A stretch of 64,000 nt of DNA from Gottschalkia acidurici 9a (GCF_000299355.1 NC_018664.1:124001-188000); one strand, 5' to 3'; shown: positions 7,538-18,031, numbered from the stretch's first letter. Translations and numbers: made by a program. The notes: generated by a model not told the origin, from the letters alone.

Positions 7538-8257
7538 ATGATTAAAATGTGTGGAACTGAAGAGGCATGTAAGAAATGTAAGGGAAGATACTGTGCAGGT
7601 AAAGCATCAATATTCTCAATACTAGAAGAACCACAATTAAAAGAAATAACAGATAATATAACCAGAAAGACTTATAAAAAGGGTGAAATTATTTTTTTTG
7701 AAGGTGATATATCAGACAAGCTGCATGTTATAAATCATGGAAAAATTAAAATATTTAAATATACAAAAGAGGGAAAAGAACAAATACTATATATATTATC
7801 TAATGGAGATTTTTTAGGAGATTTAAGTCTTCTCAAGAAAGATGAATTTAAATTTAATGCAGAAGCATTAGAAGATGTAAGTCTATGTCAATTAACTAAA
7901 GATGACTTTGATGATATAGTTATGAAAAATCCGGAGATAGCTTTAAAAATATTAGAAGTATTGTATGAAAGGATTTATAAGTTAGAAAACCTAATACAAA
8001 GTTTAAGTACAAAAGATATAGAATCTAGAATATCAGGACTTTTACTTAGCTTTATAAAAGATTTTGGAGTTCCACAAGATAATGATGTGAAATTAGAAAT
8101 ACCATTAAGCAGAGAAGATATGGCTAATTATATAGGAGTCACTAGGGAGACCATAAGTAGAAAGTTAAATAGTATGCAGGAAGATGGAATACTAGAACTT
8201 GTAGGAAACAAGACAATAATCATAAAAGATTTAGAGTATTTGGAAGGGCTAAACTAG
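7538..8257 (+). CDS. Crp/Fnr-family regulator with an N-terminal four-cysteine motif
   Basis: 239 residues. The ATG at 7538 has AGAGGTG upstream; an in-frame GTG at 7502 falls inside the operator and lacks a ribosome site. The N-terminus carries Cys5, Cys11, Cys14 and Cys19, suggesting an oxygen- or NO-sensitive Fe-S cluster as in Fnr proteins. A cyclic-nucleotide-fold domain follows (IIFFEGDISDKLHVI ... GDFLGDLSLL). Then comes a helix-turn-helix with recognition helix GVTRETISRKL, the E-xx-SR pattern of Fnr. It probably controls itself and the divergent gene through the two matching boxes. The effector is inferred, not shown. Confidence 0.88.
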   Translation: MIKMCGTEEACKKCKGRYCAGKASIFSILEEPQLKEITDNITRKTYKKGEIIFFEGDISDKLHVINHGKIKIFKYTKEGKEQILYILSNGDFLGDLSLLKKDEFKFNAEALEDVSLCQLTKDDFDDIVMKNPEIALKILEVLYERIYKLENLIQSLSTKDIESRISGLLLSFIKDFGVPQDNDVKLEIPLSREDMANYIGVTRETISRKLNSMQEDGILELVGNKTIIIKDLEYLEGLN

Positions 8258-8285
8258 GATATTATAAAATTATTGCATATCACTA

Positions 8286-8314
8286 TTTACAAATACAAAT
8301 AATAGTATTATAAT
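8286..8314 (+). promoter_or_regulatory. Sigma-A promoter of the copper operon
   Basis: TTTACA at 8286-8291 and a perfect TATAAT at 8309-8314 with a 17-base spacer. Confidence 0.8.
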
Positions 8315-8319
8315 GAAGG

Positions 8320-8343
8320 TACACCCCCTATAGGGGAGGGGTA
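8320..8343 (+). promoter_or_regulatory. CsoR operator
   Basis: A GC-rich pseudo-palindrome, TACACCCCC-TATA-GGGGAGGGGTA in structure, sits directly downstream of the -10. It fits known CsoR boxes (a run of C, TATA-like centre, run of G), and csoR is the third gene of this operon. In AT-rich DNA this island stands out. Confidence 0.85.
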
Positions 8344-8362
8344 TAAAAAAGGAGTGATATCA

Positions 8363-10732
8363 ATGAAAACTATTCTAAATGTAGAAGGCATGACTTGTGC
8401 TGCGTGTTCATCTAGAGTAGAAAAAGTACTCTCAAAACTAGATGGAGTAACCTCAGCATCAGTAAATTTAATGTCTAAGAAAGCCAATATAGAGTATGAT
8501 GAAGAAAGGCTAAAGGTAGAAGATTTAATAAAAGCAATAGAAAAAGCAGGCTTTAAAGTGCCAATGAGAAAAGTTAATTTAAGTATACAGGGAATGACTT
8601 GTGCAGCATGCTCAAATAGAGTGGAGAAAGTAATATCCAAACTTGATGGGGTAAAGCAAGCTAGTGTAAACTTAACGTTAAATAAAGGAACGGTAGAGTT
8701 TATAGAAGGAGAAGTTACATTACAACAAATTATAGAAGCAGTTAAAAAGGCAGGATTTAAAGCTCATGAAGAAATAGAAGAAGATGAAGATAGGGAAAGA
8801 AAAGCTAGAGAGAGTGAGATAAAATCACTGAGAAACTTACTAATAGTTTCTACAATATTATCAGTGCCACTTTTTTCAGCTATGTTTTTCCACATGGCAG
8901 GAATAAACAATATACTATCTAATGGATACTTTCAACTTGCATTAGCTACACCGGTTCAGTTTATAGTTGGATATAGATTTTACAAGGGTGCATATAACTC
9001 ACTAAGAGGTGGGGGAGCAAATATGGATGTACTAATTGCTATGGGTACATCAGCAGCCTACTTTTATAGTCTATACAACACTATAGTAGGAATTCATGAA
9101 TATTACTATGAATCATCAGCAGTTATAATAACTTTGATACTGCTAGGAAAATATTTAGAGGCAATAGCAAAAGGAAGAACTTCAGAAGCTATAAAAAAGC
9201 TTATGGGACTACAAGCTAAAACCGCAAGAGTAGTAAGAGATGGTAAAGAAATAGATATACCAATAGAAGAAGTATTATTAGATGAGATAATAGTAGTTCG
9301 TCCTGGAGAAAAGATACCAGTAGACGGAGTAGTTGTAGAGGGACATTCATCAGTAGATGAGTCTATGCTTACTGGAGAAAGCGTTCCAGTAGATAAAAGT
9401 GCAGGAGATGAAGTAATAGGTGCCACTATTAACAAGCATGGAGTATTTAAATTTAAGGCTACTAAAATTGGAAAAGACACGGCACTTGCACAAATTATAA
9501 AATTAGTAGAAGATGCTCAAGTTTCAAAAGCACCAGTACAGAGACTAGCAGATAAAATCTCTGGAATATTTGTTCCGGCGGTAGTTGTTATAGCATTTAT
9601 AACATTTGCTGTATGGTACTTTGTATTTGGAGACTTTAATCAGGCATTGATAAGTGCAGTATCAGTTCTAGTAATAGCGTGTCCTTGTGCATTAGGACTT
9701 GCGACACCTACAGCTATAATGGTAGGAACAGGAAAAGGTGCTGAAAATGGAATATTAATAAAAGGTGGAGAACACTTAGAAAAAACTCATCAATTAGATG
9801 TAGTAGTACTAGATAAGACAGGTACTATAACTAAGGGAGAACCAGAAGTTACAGATATCATAGCTATTACAGAAAGTGAAGAAAATATACTAAGATATGC
9901 AGCTATAGCGGAGAAATCATCAGAACATCCATTAGGTGAGTCAATAGTAGAAGAAGCTAAAAATAGAAAAATAGAATTATCAGATCCAGAAAAGTTCGAA
10001 GCAATACCTGGACATGGAATTTACTCACTTATAGATGGTAAAGATATATATATAGGTAATAGAAAGCTTATGAGAGATAAAAATATAGATATAGATTCAA
10101 TGTTAGCCCAATTAGAAAGACTAGAGGACGAGGGAAAAACAGCTATGTTAATGTCTATAGATGGAAAAGCAGGTGGAATAATAGCAGTAGCGGATACAGT
10201 AAAAGATACATCAAAGCAAGCCATAGATAGACTGAAAGAAATGGGAATTGAAATTTATATGATAACAGGAGATAATAAAAGAACAGCAAATGCTATAGGA
10301 AAACAAGTAGGTATAGAAAATATACTAGCAGAAGTACTTCCAGAGCATAAAGCTGAAGAAGTAGAAAAGATAAAAGCAAAGGGTAAAAAAGTGGGAATGG
10401 TAGGAGACGGAATTAATGATGCTCCAGCACTAGTAGCAGCAGATATAGGATTTGCAATAGGAACAGGTACAGATATAGCAATGGAAGCTGCAGATATAAC
10501 ACTTATAAAAGGAGATCTAAGAGATATTCCTACATCAATACGTTTAAGTAGAAAAACTATGAGAACTATAAAACAAAACTTATTCTGGGCATTTGCATAT
10601 AATACGGCAGGTATTCCACTAGCAGCATTAGGACTATTGAACCCTATGATAGCAGGTGGGGCTATGGCATTTAGCTCGGTATCAGTTTTAAGTAACTCAC
10701 TTAGATTAAAAAGATTTAAAGCAAAAAGATAA
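8363..10732 (+). CDS. copA: Copper-exporting P1B-type ATPase
   Basis: 789 residues from the ATG at 8363 (AAGGAG 8 bases upstream; an in-frame GTG at 8354 overlaps that site). CopA pumps Cu(I) out of the cytoplasm. Two N-terminal HMA domains each carry GMTCAAC. Membrane helices follow, then the actuator TGES, the metal-binding [10 protein letters not shown] in the channel, the phosphorylation site DKTGT, the nucleotide-binding SEHPLG, and the hinge [10 protein letters not shown]. All key motifs are intact. It leads an operon with copZ and csoR behind a CsoR operator, so copper induction is expected. Confidence 0.98.
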   Translation: MKTILNVEGMTCAACSSRVEKVLSKLDGVTSASVNLMSKKANIEYDEERLKVEDLIKAIEKAGFKVPMRKVNLSIQGMTCAACSNRVEKVISKLDGVKQASVNLTLNKGTVEFIEGEVTLQQIIEAVKKAGFKAHEEIEEDEDRERKARESEIKSLRNLLIVSTILSVPLFSAMFFHMAGINNILSNGYFQLALATPVQFIVGYRFYKGAYNSLRGGGANMDVLIAMGTSAAYFYSLYNTIVGIHEYYYESSAVIITLILLGKYLEAIAKGRTSEAIKKLMGLQAKTARVVRDGKEIDIPIEEVLLDEIIVVRPGEKIPVDGVVVEGHSSVDESMLTGESVPVDKSAGDEVIGATINKHGVFKFKATKIGKDTALAQIIKLVEDAQVSKAPVQRLADKISGIFVPAVVVIAFITFAVWYFVFGDFNQALISAVSVLVIACPCALGLATPTAIMVGTGKGAENGILIKGGEHLEKTHQLDVVVLDKTGTITKGEPEVTDIIAITESEENILRYAAIAEKSSEHPLGESIVEEAKNRKIELSDPEKFEAIPGHGIYSLIDGKDIYIGNRKLMRDKNIDIDSMLAQLERLEDEGKTAMLMSIDGKAGGIIAVADTVKDTSKQAIDRLKEMGIEIYMITGDNKRTANAIGKQVGIENILAEVLPEHKAEEVEKIKAKGKKVGMVGDGINDAPALVAADIGFAIGTGTDIAMEAADITLIKGDLRDIPTSIRLSRKTMRTIKQNLFWAFAYNTAGIPLAALGLLNPMIAGGAMAFSSVSVLSNSLRLKRFKAKR

Positions 10733-10752
10733 ATATAAGAGGAGGAATAAAT

Positions 10753-10959
10753 ATGAAAAAAACAATATTAATTGAAGGAATGAGCTGTGGACACTGTACT
10801 AGCGCAGTAACAGAGGCTTTAAGTAAATTATCACGAGTAACTTCAGTAGATGTTAACTTAGAAGGAAAAAAGGCAGTAATAGAATGTGAAAATGTAGATG
10901 ACAAAGATATAAAAGATAGTATAGAAAATATAGGATTTGATGTAGTAGGAATTGAGTAA
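10753..10959 (+). CDS. copZ: Copper chaperone
   Basis: 68 residues, a single HMA domain with the Cu(I)-binding motif GMSCGHC. CopZ carries Cu(I) to CopA and to CsoR. AGGAGG precedes the ATG. It lies 20 bases after copA and ends directly against csoR. Confidence 0.95.
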   Translation: MKKTILIEGMSCGHCTSAVTEALSKLSRVTSVDVNLEGKKAVIECENVDDKDIKDSIENIGFDVVGIE

Positions 10960-10960
10960 T

Positions 10961-11224
10961 ATGAATGAAGAGAAAAAGAAAGCAGTAACACTATTAAAAA
11001 CCTCTAAAGGACAGATAGAAGCAGTCATAAAAATGATAGAAGATGATAGATACTGCGTAGATATAGCAAATCAAATACTCGCAGCAAAAGGACTTCTTGA
11101 AAAAGCAAATTTGAAAATCCTAGAACAACACATAAAGAGTTGTGTAAAAGATGCAATAGTAAAAGGCGAAGGCGATGAAAAGATAGATGAAATACTAAGT
11201 ATATTAGATAAGTATTTTAAATAG
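10961..11224 (+). CDS. csoR: Copper-sensing repressor CsoR
   Basis: 87 residues from the ATG at 10961 (a TTG at 10952 is the alternative). The four-helix protein shows the Cu(I) ligand triad Cys32, His57 and Cys61, with the same spacing as in characterised CsoR proteins. Copper binding lowers DNA affinity and opens the operon. Unusually tight packing with copZ suggests coupled translation. It is last in the operon, before a strong terminator. Confidence 0.95.
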   Translation: MNEEKKKAVTLLKTSKGQIEAVIKMIEDDRYCVDIANQILAAKGLLEKANLKILEQHIKSCVKDAIVKGEGDEKIDEILSILDKYFK

Positions 11225-11266
11225 TTGTTAAATAAAAAAAAATAAGATAGAATAATATAAGAGTAT

Positions 11267-11297
11267 AAAAACCTTTCTAATGTTAGAAAGGTTTTTT
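11267..11297 (+). terminator. Terminator of the copper operon
   Basis: AAAAACCTTTCTAA pairs with TTAGAAAGGTTTTT around a two-base loop. Confidence 0.85.
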
Positions 11298-11325
11298 ATA
11301 TTGTATTAAAAAGAAGATAGGAGTG

Positions 11326-11388
11326 ATGAAAGTGGACGAAGGGCCTAGTTTGACAAAGTCAGATTCAGTCCAGATTCATTACATATGA
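11326..11388 (+). CDS. Putative 20-residue leader peptide upstream of corA
   Basis: ATG at 11326 directly follows ATAGGAGTG and opens a frame reading MKVDEGPSLTKSDSVQIHYI, ended by TGA at 11386-11388. The stop lies inside the first arm of a hairpin that can decide access to the corA ribosome site. The ribosome-binding site and the placement argue for a regulatory upstream ORF; no homology supports it. Confidence 0.5.
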   Translation: MKVDEGPSLTKSDSVQIHYI

Positions 11389-11451
11389 CATAGATAGTCA
11401 CAGAAAACGACTTCCTTGTCATATGTATGAAATAAACATTTGACAAGGAAG
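11381..11451 (+). promoter_or_regulatory. Mutually exclusive hairpins before corA
   Basis: Arm A, ACATATGACA (11381-11390), pairs perfectly with TGTCATATGT (11417-11426). The overlapping arm CTTCCTTGTCA (11411-11421) pairs perfectly with TGACAAGGAAG (11441-11451), which holds part of the corA Shine-Dalgarno. The two structures share 11417-11421 and cannot form together. Structure 1 frees the ribosome site and structure 2 hides it. It does not look like the M-box riboswitch. Confidence 0.6.
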
Positions 11452-11461
11452 GAGAATGATT

Positions 11462-12400
11462 ATGTTAAATATATACAAATCATCGTTAACGGGAGAACTG
11501 CAAGAAGTAGAGGATTTTGAAAAAGGCAGTTGGATAAACCTAACAAACCCTACTGAAAGTGAAATACAAAAAGTTAGTTCAGAGTTAGGCATAGATATAG
11601 ACTTTATAAAGGCACCACTAGATGATGAGGAAAGTCCAAGACTTGAGATAGAAAACAATCAAGAGTTAATAATTGTAGATATGCCTATGGTGGATGAAGA
11701 TGAGAATTCAATAACATACTATACACTACCATTAGGAATAATTATAACTGAAAGAAATATTATAACTACATGCTTAAAATCAAGTTATTTGATAGACCAA
11801 TTTATACAACATAAAGTTAAATCATTTTTTACATTTAAGAAAAATAGATTTTTACTTCAAATATTATTTAAAATAGCAACAAGATATTTGTTATATCTTA
11901 AACAAATAGATAAAATAAGTGATGATATAGAATATAGACTTCATAAATCAACTAGGAATAAAGAACTTATACAAATGTTAGAACTTCAAAAAAGTTTAGT
12001 TTATTTTTCAACTTCACTAAAATCAAATGATGTAGTGATGCAAAAAATACTAAAAATGGAGGCAATAAAACTATATCCAGAAGATCAAGAACTACTAGAA
12101 GACGTAATTATAGAAAATAAGCAAGCTATAGAAATGACAACTATATATAGTAATATACTAAGTGGAACCATGGATGCTTTTGCATCAATAATATCTAATA
12201 ATCAAAACATAGTGATGAAATTTTTAACCACAATAACTATCGTAATGGCAATCCCTAATATAGTGTCAGGGTTCTTTGGAATGAACGTTGAAGGTATACC
12301 ACTTAATGGATATCCGATGGCATTTGCAACAGTAATAATTATTACTACTACAATATGTGGAATTGTGGCTGCGATTTTAGCTAAGAAAAGAATGTTTTAA
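11462..12400 (+). CDS. corA: CorA-family Mg/Co/Ni ion transporter
   Basis: 312 residues from the second ATG (11462), which is seven bases from GGAG; the first ATG at 11456 is too close to it. CorA forms a pentameric inner-membrane channel with a large cytoplasmic N-terminal domain and two C-terminal helices. The GMN signature is in SGFFGMNVEGIP, at the end of the first helix, and a second helix with a KKRMF basic tail ends the protein. It is transcribed alone behind a leader with a small ORF and alternative hairpins, so its translation is probably controlled. Confidence 0.9.
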   Translation: MLNIYKSSLTGELQEVEDFEKGSWINLTNPTESEIQKVSSELGIDIDFIKAPLDDEESPRLEIENNQELIIVDMPMVDEDENSITYYTLPLGIIITERNIITTCLKSSYLIDQFIQHKVKSFFTFKKNRFLLQILFKIATRYLLYLKQIDKISDDIEYRLHKSTRNKELIQMLELQKSLVYFSTSLKSNDVVMQKILKMEAIKLYPEDQELLEDVIIENKQAIEMTTIYSNILSGTMDAFASIISNNQNIVMKFLTTITIVMAIPNIVSGFFGMNVEGIPLNGYPMAFATVIIITTTICGIVAAILAKKRMF

Positions 12401-12487
12401 AATTAACAATGTAATTAGAGTAAAACTTAAAGTATTTTTGTCATTCACAATTAAGAAAAATTATAAAATTAATAAATTATTTATATA

Positions 12488-12529
12488 AAAAAATCCCTGA
12501 TAAATCATATGATTTATCAGGGATTTTTT
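12488..12529. terminator. Long palindromic terminator after corA
   Basis: A perfect palindrome centred on CATATG at 12506-12511, with arms of about 20 bases including ATCCCTGATAAATC, flanked by A and T runs. It can stop transcription in either direction. The rest of 12401-12721 holds only a promoter. Confidence 0.85.
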
Positions 12530-12655
12530 GAGCTTATATGGTTTTATTGGGTTAAAAGAGCACCTCGTAACATATAATAAAATATAATAACTAGTAATTA
12601 AAAGAAAACATTATGATTGAAACCTATAAAAAAGAAATATAACCCTAAATAGGCT

Positions 12656-12683
12656 TTGACAATTAAAAAACAAAAATTATAGA
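12656..12683 (+). promoter_or_regulatory. Sigma-A-type promoter of speA
   Basis: TTGACA at 12656-12661 and TATAGA at 12678-12683 with a 16-base spacer. Confidence 0.6.
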
Positions 12684-12721
12684 ATTTCAACCATATGTAA
12701 ATAGATGATAGGGGTGAATAT

Positions 12722-14176
12722 ATGAATATAGATCAAAATAAAACTCCACTACTAGATGCTCTAAGGGAGTATCATGAGAGAAAAGTTATTCCTTTTGATG
12801 TACCTGGACATAAGCATGGGAAAGGATTAAGCGAATTAGCAGAGTTTTTAGGACAAAAAGTACTAGAGGTAGATGTTAACTCCATGAAATGCTTAGATAA
12901 CTTAAACAAACCTACAGGTGTGATAAAAGATGCTGAAGATTTAGCAGCTAAAGCATATGGTGCAGACTATGCTTATTTTCTAGTTAATGGTACTACATCA
13001 GCAGTACAAGGTATGGTCATGAGCGTATGCAAACCAGGAGATAAGATAATATTACCAAGAAATGTTCACAAATCAGTAATAAATGCAATAATTTTAACAG
13101 GAAGTAAACCTGTATATATTCAACCAGAGATAGATGGAGAGTTAGGAATTGCTATGGGTATTTCTACTAAAAGTGTGGAGAAAGCTATAGATGAAAACCC
13201 AGATGCAAAAGCTATTCTTATAATTAACCCAACGTACTATGGAGCTACTTCTGATATAGGGAATATAGTGAAACTTTCACATGATCATAATATAAGAGTA
13301 TTGGTGGATGAAGCTCATGGAGCTCATTTTGCATTTCATAAAGAATTTCCGAAAAGTGCAATTTCATTAGGGGCAGACATTGTATCTGTAAGCTCACATA
13401 AGACAGGGGGATCTCTTACCCAAAGTTCTATGTTATTGCTAAATGAAGGGTTAATAAAACCCGAGGAAGTTAGAACTGCAATAGAACTTACACAGACTAC
13501 TAGCGCGTCATATCTTTTAATGACTAGCTTAGATGTATCTAGAAAAGCTCTAGCAGTAAGTGGAGAAAAGTTGCTACAAGGAGCTTTAGATCTAAGTAGA
13601 TATGCCCGTGAAGAGATAAATAAGATAAGTGGACTTTATGCATTTGGAAAAGAACTAATTGGGACAGATGGTGTATTTGATTTTGATGAAACAAAGTTAG
13701 GAGTAAATGTATCAAAGCTTGGGCTTACAGGATTTGAAGTATATGATAGATTGAGAGATGAATATAATATTCAAGTGGAGCTTGGAGATGTATATAATAT
13801 ACTAGCGATAATAAGCATAGGCGATGACATTGAAAGTATAAATCAATTAATAAATGCACTCAAGGATATAAGTGAGAAATTTAGAGGAACTAAGATAGAA
13901 TTTGATAAGACTCCGGTACTGGAAAATCCAGAAGTAGTCCTTTTACCAAGGGAGGCATACTATAGTAATAAGAAATCAGTATCACTTGAAGATGCTGAGG
14001 GGTTAGTTAGTGGAGAATTTATAATGGCTTATCCACCTGGGATTCCAATAGTAACACCTGGAGAAAGATTTACTAAACATATGATAGAGTATGTAAAAGT
14101 ATTAAAAAGACAAAAGACCTTAATTCAGGGACCACAAGATGAGGATATAGACTTTATAAGAGTTCTAGATATATAA
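12722..14176 (+). CDS. speA: PLP-dependent arginine decarboxylase (Orn/Lys/Arg decarboxylase family)
   Basis: 484 residues, the short fold-type-I form typical of Gram-positive SpeA. The PLP lysine lies in [17 protein letters not shown], and the cofactor-facing [11 protein letters not shown] is intact. The family includes lysine and ornithine decarboxylases, but speD, speE and an agmatinase gene lie nearby, which makes arginine the likely substrate and agmatine the product. It has its own promoter and terminator. Confidence 0.88.
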   Translation: MNIDQNKTPLLDALREYHERKVIPFDVPGHKHGKGLSELAEFLGQKVLEVDVNSMKCLDNLNKPTGVIKDAEDLAAKAYGADYAYFLVNGTTSAVQGMVMSVCKPGDKIILPRNVHKSVINAIILTGSKPVYIQPEIDGELGIAMGISTKSVEKAIDENPDAKAILIINPTYYGATSDIGNIVKLSHDHNIRVLVDEAHGAHFAFHKEFPKSAISLGADIVSVSSHKTGGSLTQSSMLLLNEGLIKPEEVRTAIELTQTTSASYLLMTSLDVSRKALAVSGEKLLQGALDLSRYAREEINKISGLYAFGKELIGTDGVFDFDETKLGVNVSKLGLTGFEVYDRLRDEYNIQVELGDVYNILAIISIGDDIESINQLINALKDISEKFRGTKIEFDKTPVLENPEVVLLPREAYYSNKKSVSLEDAEGLVSGEFIMAYPPGIPIVTPGERFTKHMIEYVKVLKRQKTLIQGPQDEDIDFIRVLDI

Positions 14177-14185
14177 AAATCTATT

Positions 14186-14236
14186 AAAAATGCTGTTAGT
14201 ATCAAACAAATTTAATGATACTAACAGCATTTTTTT
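14186..14236 (+). terminator. Terminator of speA
   Basis: AAAAATGCTGTTAGTATCA (14186-14204) pairs with TGATACTAACAGCATTTTT (14215-14233), followed by more T. Confidence 0.9.
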
Positions 14237-14271
14237 ATTTTTGAAAAAAATTCTTTATTTATTAAATTTTA

Positions 14272-14300
14272 TTGTACAATTTGAAAATTTATCATATAAT
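14272..14300 (+). promoter_or_regulatory. Sigma-A promoter of the receptor gene at 14343
   Basis: TTGTAC (14272-14277), 17-base spacer, perfect TATAAT (14295-14300). Confidence 0.75.
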
Positions 14301-14342
14301 ATACTAAACCTATATGAATTATATAGATTGGGAGGGGTTTTC

Positions 14343-15893
14343 ATGTATATAAGTCCAACTTTAATAGTAATGCTTGTAGCTATAGTGTTATTTATAATAG
14401 TAATACCTATAGTGATTATTTTAAAAATGAAAAGAGACATTAATTTTATAAGTAATAAGATTTATCAAATGGCACACGGAGATTTGACACAAAAGCTTGA
14501 AATAAGGGAGAATAGCATAAAACATTTATGTAAGAATATGAACTTTCTAATTTTAAAAATAAGGGAACTCATAAATCAGTCTACAAATATGACAGATAAA
14601 CTTATAGACTATTGTTATGAATTAGAAAATGATGCTACTACAATTAAAACTGCTTCACATGAGAACTGTAAAGCCATAGAGGAAATATCTGCAGAGACGG
14701 AGGTTCAGTTAAAAGACACTTCCCATGCAGAGTCCCTTATAAGTGAAATAGTGACTGATCATGATAAAGTACTTGAAAACTCAAAAACAATAGACGAGAT
14801 GGCAAGTTCTATGATGAAATCCGTGGATGAGGGAAATGAAGTATATAAACAACTTAAGATAAAGCTTGAGAGCTCTGCTACATCTAATTTAAATCTGTCA
14901 GCTAAAGTATCTACCCTAAATGATAAGGCATATAAGATTCAAAAAATTGCAGATGGAGTAAGAGAGATAAGTGAAAATACTAACCTACTTTCACTAAATG
15001 CTGCAATTGAAGCTGCAAGATCGAACGTTAGTGGTCATGGATTTTCTGTCGTAGCAGCTGAAATTGGAAAGTTAGCTAAGATATCATCAGAACAGGCAAA
15101 TGAAATTCAAAGTATAATAAATGATATTAACTCTGAGATTTCAGAGATATCAATGTGGATGAAAGAAGAGGTTGAAATAATAAATGAAAATATAAAGTTC
15201 TCAGATATAACTAAAGAAAACCTTGATAAGATATCTACTGAAAGTAATAATACTTTATCATCAGTAAGAGATATAAATAAAATAATACATTTACAAAATG
15301 ACAAAATAAATGGAATTAGACAATTGATAAATAAAGTATGTTCACTTTCAGAACATACAGTATATGAGACTGATAAAGTAAATATATCTTCTAAATCACA
15401 GCTAGATACTATACGACGAACATTAGGTTCAATAAATAATTTAAATGAAATGAATAAAAGTCTTAAAATATCTATAGCATCATTTGCTAAGAACTATGAA
15501 ATTACAGATAGCACAAAAAGATATATAGAAAATGGACTTAAAGCACTAAAAGAACTTTCTAAAAATGAAATGTTTCTTACTATGGATTACCACAAATGCA
15601 CAAGTCTTCTTAGGGATAGTATAAAAAAACATCCCGAGTTTGATCTCTTTACTCTCATGCAAAAAGATGGACTTAGAAAGGCTATAACTCTTGACTATAC
15701 CGAACAAGAAACATATGTGAACTTCTCACACCGTCCTTACTTTAAAGCTAGTGTTCACGAAGGACTTGACTATCAGTCACAACCTTATATTTCTGATGAT
15801 ACATATAACTACTGTATAGCGATAACAGTTCCTGTTAACAACAAAAAAGGAGAGCCAGTTGGGCTTCTAATAGGTGATTTAATTTTAGGATAA
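14343..15893 (+). CDS. Methyl-accepting chemotaxis-type protein with a C-terminal Cache-like domain
   Basis: 516 residues from the ATG at 14343, which has GGGAGGGG upstream. One N-terminal membrane helix (about 5-28) is followed directly by a HAMP-like linker ([12 protein letters not shown]). A coiled-coil signalling domain contains the hairpin tip [18 protein letters not shown] and [13 protein letters not shown]. The last 120 or so residues ([20 protein letters not shown] ... [18 protein letters not shown]) look like a PDC/Cache sensor, which would be cytoplasmic here rather than in its usual outside position. There is no extracellular domain. Ligand and partners are unknown. Confidence 0.85.
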   Translation: MYISPTLIVMLVAIVLFIIVIPIVIILKMKRDINFISNKIYQMAHGDLTQKLEIRENSIKHLCKNMNFLILKIRELINQSTNMTDKLIDYCYELENDATTIKTASHENCKAIEEISAETEVQLKDTSHAESLISEIVTDHDKVLENSKTIDEMASSMMKSVDEGNEVYKQLKIKLESSATSNLNLSAKVSTLNDKAYKIQKIADGVREISENTNLLSLNAAIEAARSNVSGHGFSVVAAEIGKLAKISSEQANEIQSIINDINSEISEISMWMKEEVEIINENIKFSDITKENLDKISTESNNTLSSVRDINKIIHLQNDKINGIRQLINKVCSLSEHTVYETDKVNISSKSQLDTIRRTLGSINNLNEMNKSLKISIASFAKNYEITDSTKRYIENGLKALKELSKNEMFLTMDYHKCTSLLRDSIKKHPEFDLFTLMQKDGLRKAITLDYTEQETYVNFSHRPYFKASVHEGLDYQSQPYISDDTYNYCIAITVPVNNKKGEPVGLLIGDLILG

Positions 15894-15900
15894 AATGCAA

Positions 15901-15950
15901 AACCCCAAGAATTAAGCTGATATCAGGCTTTATTTCTGGGGTTCTTATTT
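15901..15950. terminator. Terminator between convergent receptor genes
   Basis: AACCCCA-AGAA (15901-15911) pairs with TTCTGGGGTT (15934-15943), with T-rich DNA after it. It can act on both converging genes. Confidence 0.7.
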
Positions 15951-15956
15951 TTAAGT

Positions 15957-17759
15957 TTATAAATTATATTTTTCTAAATCGCCTTTAAATGTCTCAGAGA
16001 CTCTTTTAAATTCTGAAATATCCTCCATCATTTTTCCTAATTCATGAGTAAACGTGGATACACTTGAACTAACTTCCTCAGATGAAGCCGAGTTTTCTTC
16101 GGCTATTGCAGCTAATGATTCTATACTTAAAGAAACTTTATTAATAGAATCAGTTTCATGAGTTAACTGGTTTATCATGTCAATTATAGAATTAGAAACA
16201 TTTTTAATAGACTTAACAGTTTCATAGTTACTGTCAGCAACATCTGAAAGCTTACCATTTTCATCTTCTAGAACTACATACTGAGATTCTATTTGTTTAA
16301 CCATGGAGTCAATATCGTTTATAAAAGAAACTAAATTGTCATTTATATTCTTAACAGCAGACTTAGACTCTTCAGCTAAATCTCTAATTTCTTCTGCAAC
16401 AACGGCAAAGCCTTTTCCAAACTCACCAGCTCTGGCAGCTTCTATAGCAGCATTGAGGGCTAGAAGATTAGTCTGATCAGCTATACGTTCAACTGCCTCA
16501 ACAATTTTAGTAACATCTTGAGCTTTTTGTTGCAGATCTATACTGTTTTCTTTAACTTCAGAGAATTCTGTTAATATATTATCCAAATTAGCAGATGTAA
16601 ACTTAAGATTTTCATAATCCTTATTTATTCTTTCTACAGTAGATTCAAGATCATCTTTACTTTTATTCTCATCTTCGACAATTTTATTTAGAGTAGATAT
16701 ATTATTATTAAGTAAATAAGCAGATCCTTCGGTTTCTTCTGCTTGATTTACAGCTACATGAGCGACTTCTTCTACGACGCTTGAGATATCTTTGGATATA
16801 TGACTCATGTTCAAAGAAGTCTCATTAAATCTATCACTAAATACATTTAACTCATCAGTAAGTCCCTTAAATCCTACAAAGTCACTTTTTACCACATCTT
16901 TATATTTACTTATAAGTTTATTCAAATCTTCGAATTCGTCATTGGTAGATATTTCAGTGTCTACAGAGAATTTCCTTTCCTTTAAGTCATTTAGTTGACT
17001 AAAGATGATGTCAAGTGGCGAGTTTAGAACTTTAGTAGCTAGGAAAGGAACTATTATACTTAAGATTATTGTAATTAGACTCCCAATTCCATTATCCAAA
17101 ACTTTAGATATTATAATAGAGGGTACCCCTAAAAAGACTAAGCTCATGATAGCTACTTTAGTTTCTAGACTTTTAATGAAACCTAAAGAGAAGAATTTGT
17201 TGACAGAATACGATTTATGAAAATATATTTGATTAGAGAAAGTAATCAATATTTTAGTAAAGCTATCTGTTTTTTCAACAGTTTCAATGTTTATATTCTC
17301 TTTAAAATACCTCGCAGCACCTTCTAACATTCCATGGAAGTAAGCAAACATGCCACGCTTGGATTCATAAGACATTTCTGCAACATGATCACTTACAGGA
17401 TTTACATGTAAAATAGGTGGACGAGCACCTGGAATTCTACTAGCTATTACCATATGAACATCGTACATAGATTTTAAGAATGAATAAAGATTTTTCTGTT
17501 TAAAGAAAGCAGGATAGTCTTCAGCAAAAGTAATTACGTTGTCTATACCGATCTCTTTCCAAGTGTCATACTCAGATTTTCCTATTTTCTTAGATATATA
17601 AGTTACTATACCTTTAGCTGAACTGTCATCAATATCTTCTGTAGGCTTAAAAACTTTGTCAGAAGAAATATTAACTGAATTTAGAGCTTCATCGATTAAA
17701 TCGTCTCCATATAGCTTTCTAGACGTTTTAACCCAAACCGATACCATTGTACCTTTCAT
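15957..17759 (-). CDS. H-NOX haem-sensing chemoreceptor (predicted O2 sensor)
   Basis: 600 residues from the ATG at 17759 (AAGGAG eight bases upstream; an in-frame GTG at 17768 is less likely). Residues 1-185 are an H-NOX haem domain: [10 protein letters not shown] at the N-terminus, proximal haem ligand His102, Pro115, and the propionate-binding Y131-x-S133-x-R135. The distal pocket has Trp9, Asn74 and Tyr140, the hydrogen-bond set known from the O2-binding Caldanaerobacter H-NOX. Two membrane helices (about 205-255), a HAMP-like region and a chemotaxis signalling domain ([36 protein letters not shown]) follow. It likely steers the cell with respect to oxygen. Confidence 0.95.
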   Translation of the reverse strand: MKGTMVSVWVKTSRKLYGDDLIDEALNSVNISSDKVFKPTEDIDDSSAKGIVTYISKKIGKSEYDTWKEIGIDNVITFAEDYPAFFKQKNLYSFLKSMYDVHMVIASRIPGARPPILHVNPVSDHVAEMSYESKRGMFAYFHGMLEGAARYFKENINIETVEKTDSFTKILITFSNQIYFHKSYSVNKFFSLGFIKSLETKVAIMSLVFLGVPSIIISKVLDNGIGSLITIILSIIVPFLATKVLNSPLDIIFSQLNDLKERKFSVDTEISTNDEFEDLNKLISKYKDVVKSDFVGFKGLTDELNVFSDRFNETSLNMSHISKDISSVVEEVAHVAVNQAEETEGSAYLLNNNISTLNKIVEDENKSKDDLESTVERINKDYENLKFTSANLDNILTEFSEVKENSIDLQQKAQDVTKIVEAVERIADQTNLLALNAAIEAARAGEFGKGFAVVAEEIRDLAEESKSAVKNINDNLVSFINDIDSMVKQIESQYVVLEDENGKLSDVADSNYETVKSIKNVSNSIIDMINQLTHETDSINKVSLSIESLAAIAEENSASSEEVSSSVSTFTHELGKMMEDISEFKRVSETFKGDLEKYNL

Positions 17760-17960
17760 TTTAAGCACTCCTTTTCAAATAAAATAGCAATATATAATTA
17801 AATAATAAGCCCATATAACAAAGATATATATTAATATAGTTAGATATATATAACAGAAACTCCTTCTTTTCCTTAAATGATCTTTTCATAATACGACAAA
17901 TTTAAATAAATTGAATAAAAATCTTTTTTAGGGAAAAGATAAAATAAATCCAAAATATAA

Positions 17961-17990
17961 TTGACAATATATATGTGTATATAGTAAAAT
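17961..17990 (+). promoter_or_regulatory. First tandem veg promoter
   Basis: TTGACA at 17961-17966 and TAAAAT at 17985-17990, spacer 18. Confidence 0.7.
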
Positions 17991-18002
17991 GATAGATTAA
18001 AC

Positions 18003-18031
18003 TTGACAACGAAATTTTACTATGATAGTAT
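18003..18031 (+). promoter_or_regulatory. Second tandem veg promoter
   Basis: TTGACA at 18003-18008 and TAGTAT at 18026-18031, spacer 17. Tandem strong promoters are also known before veg in Bacillus. Confidence 0.7.

Noticed and set aside
11300-11461. M-box (ykoK) magnesium riboswitch before corA
   Set aside because: The leader is too short and lacks the conserved multi-stem core; only the two alternative hairpins are seen.
16807-17220. Plus-strand open frames inside the H-NOX receptor gene
   Set aside because: They are mirror frames of a well-supported gene and lack ribosome sites.
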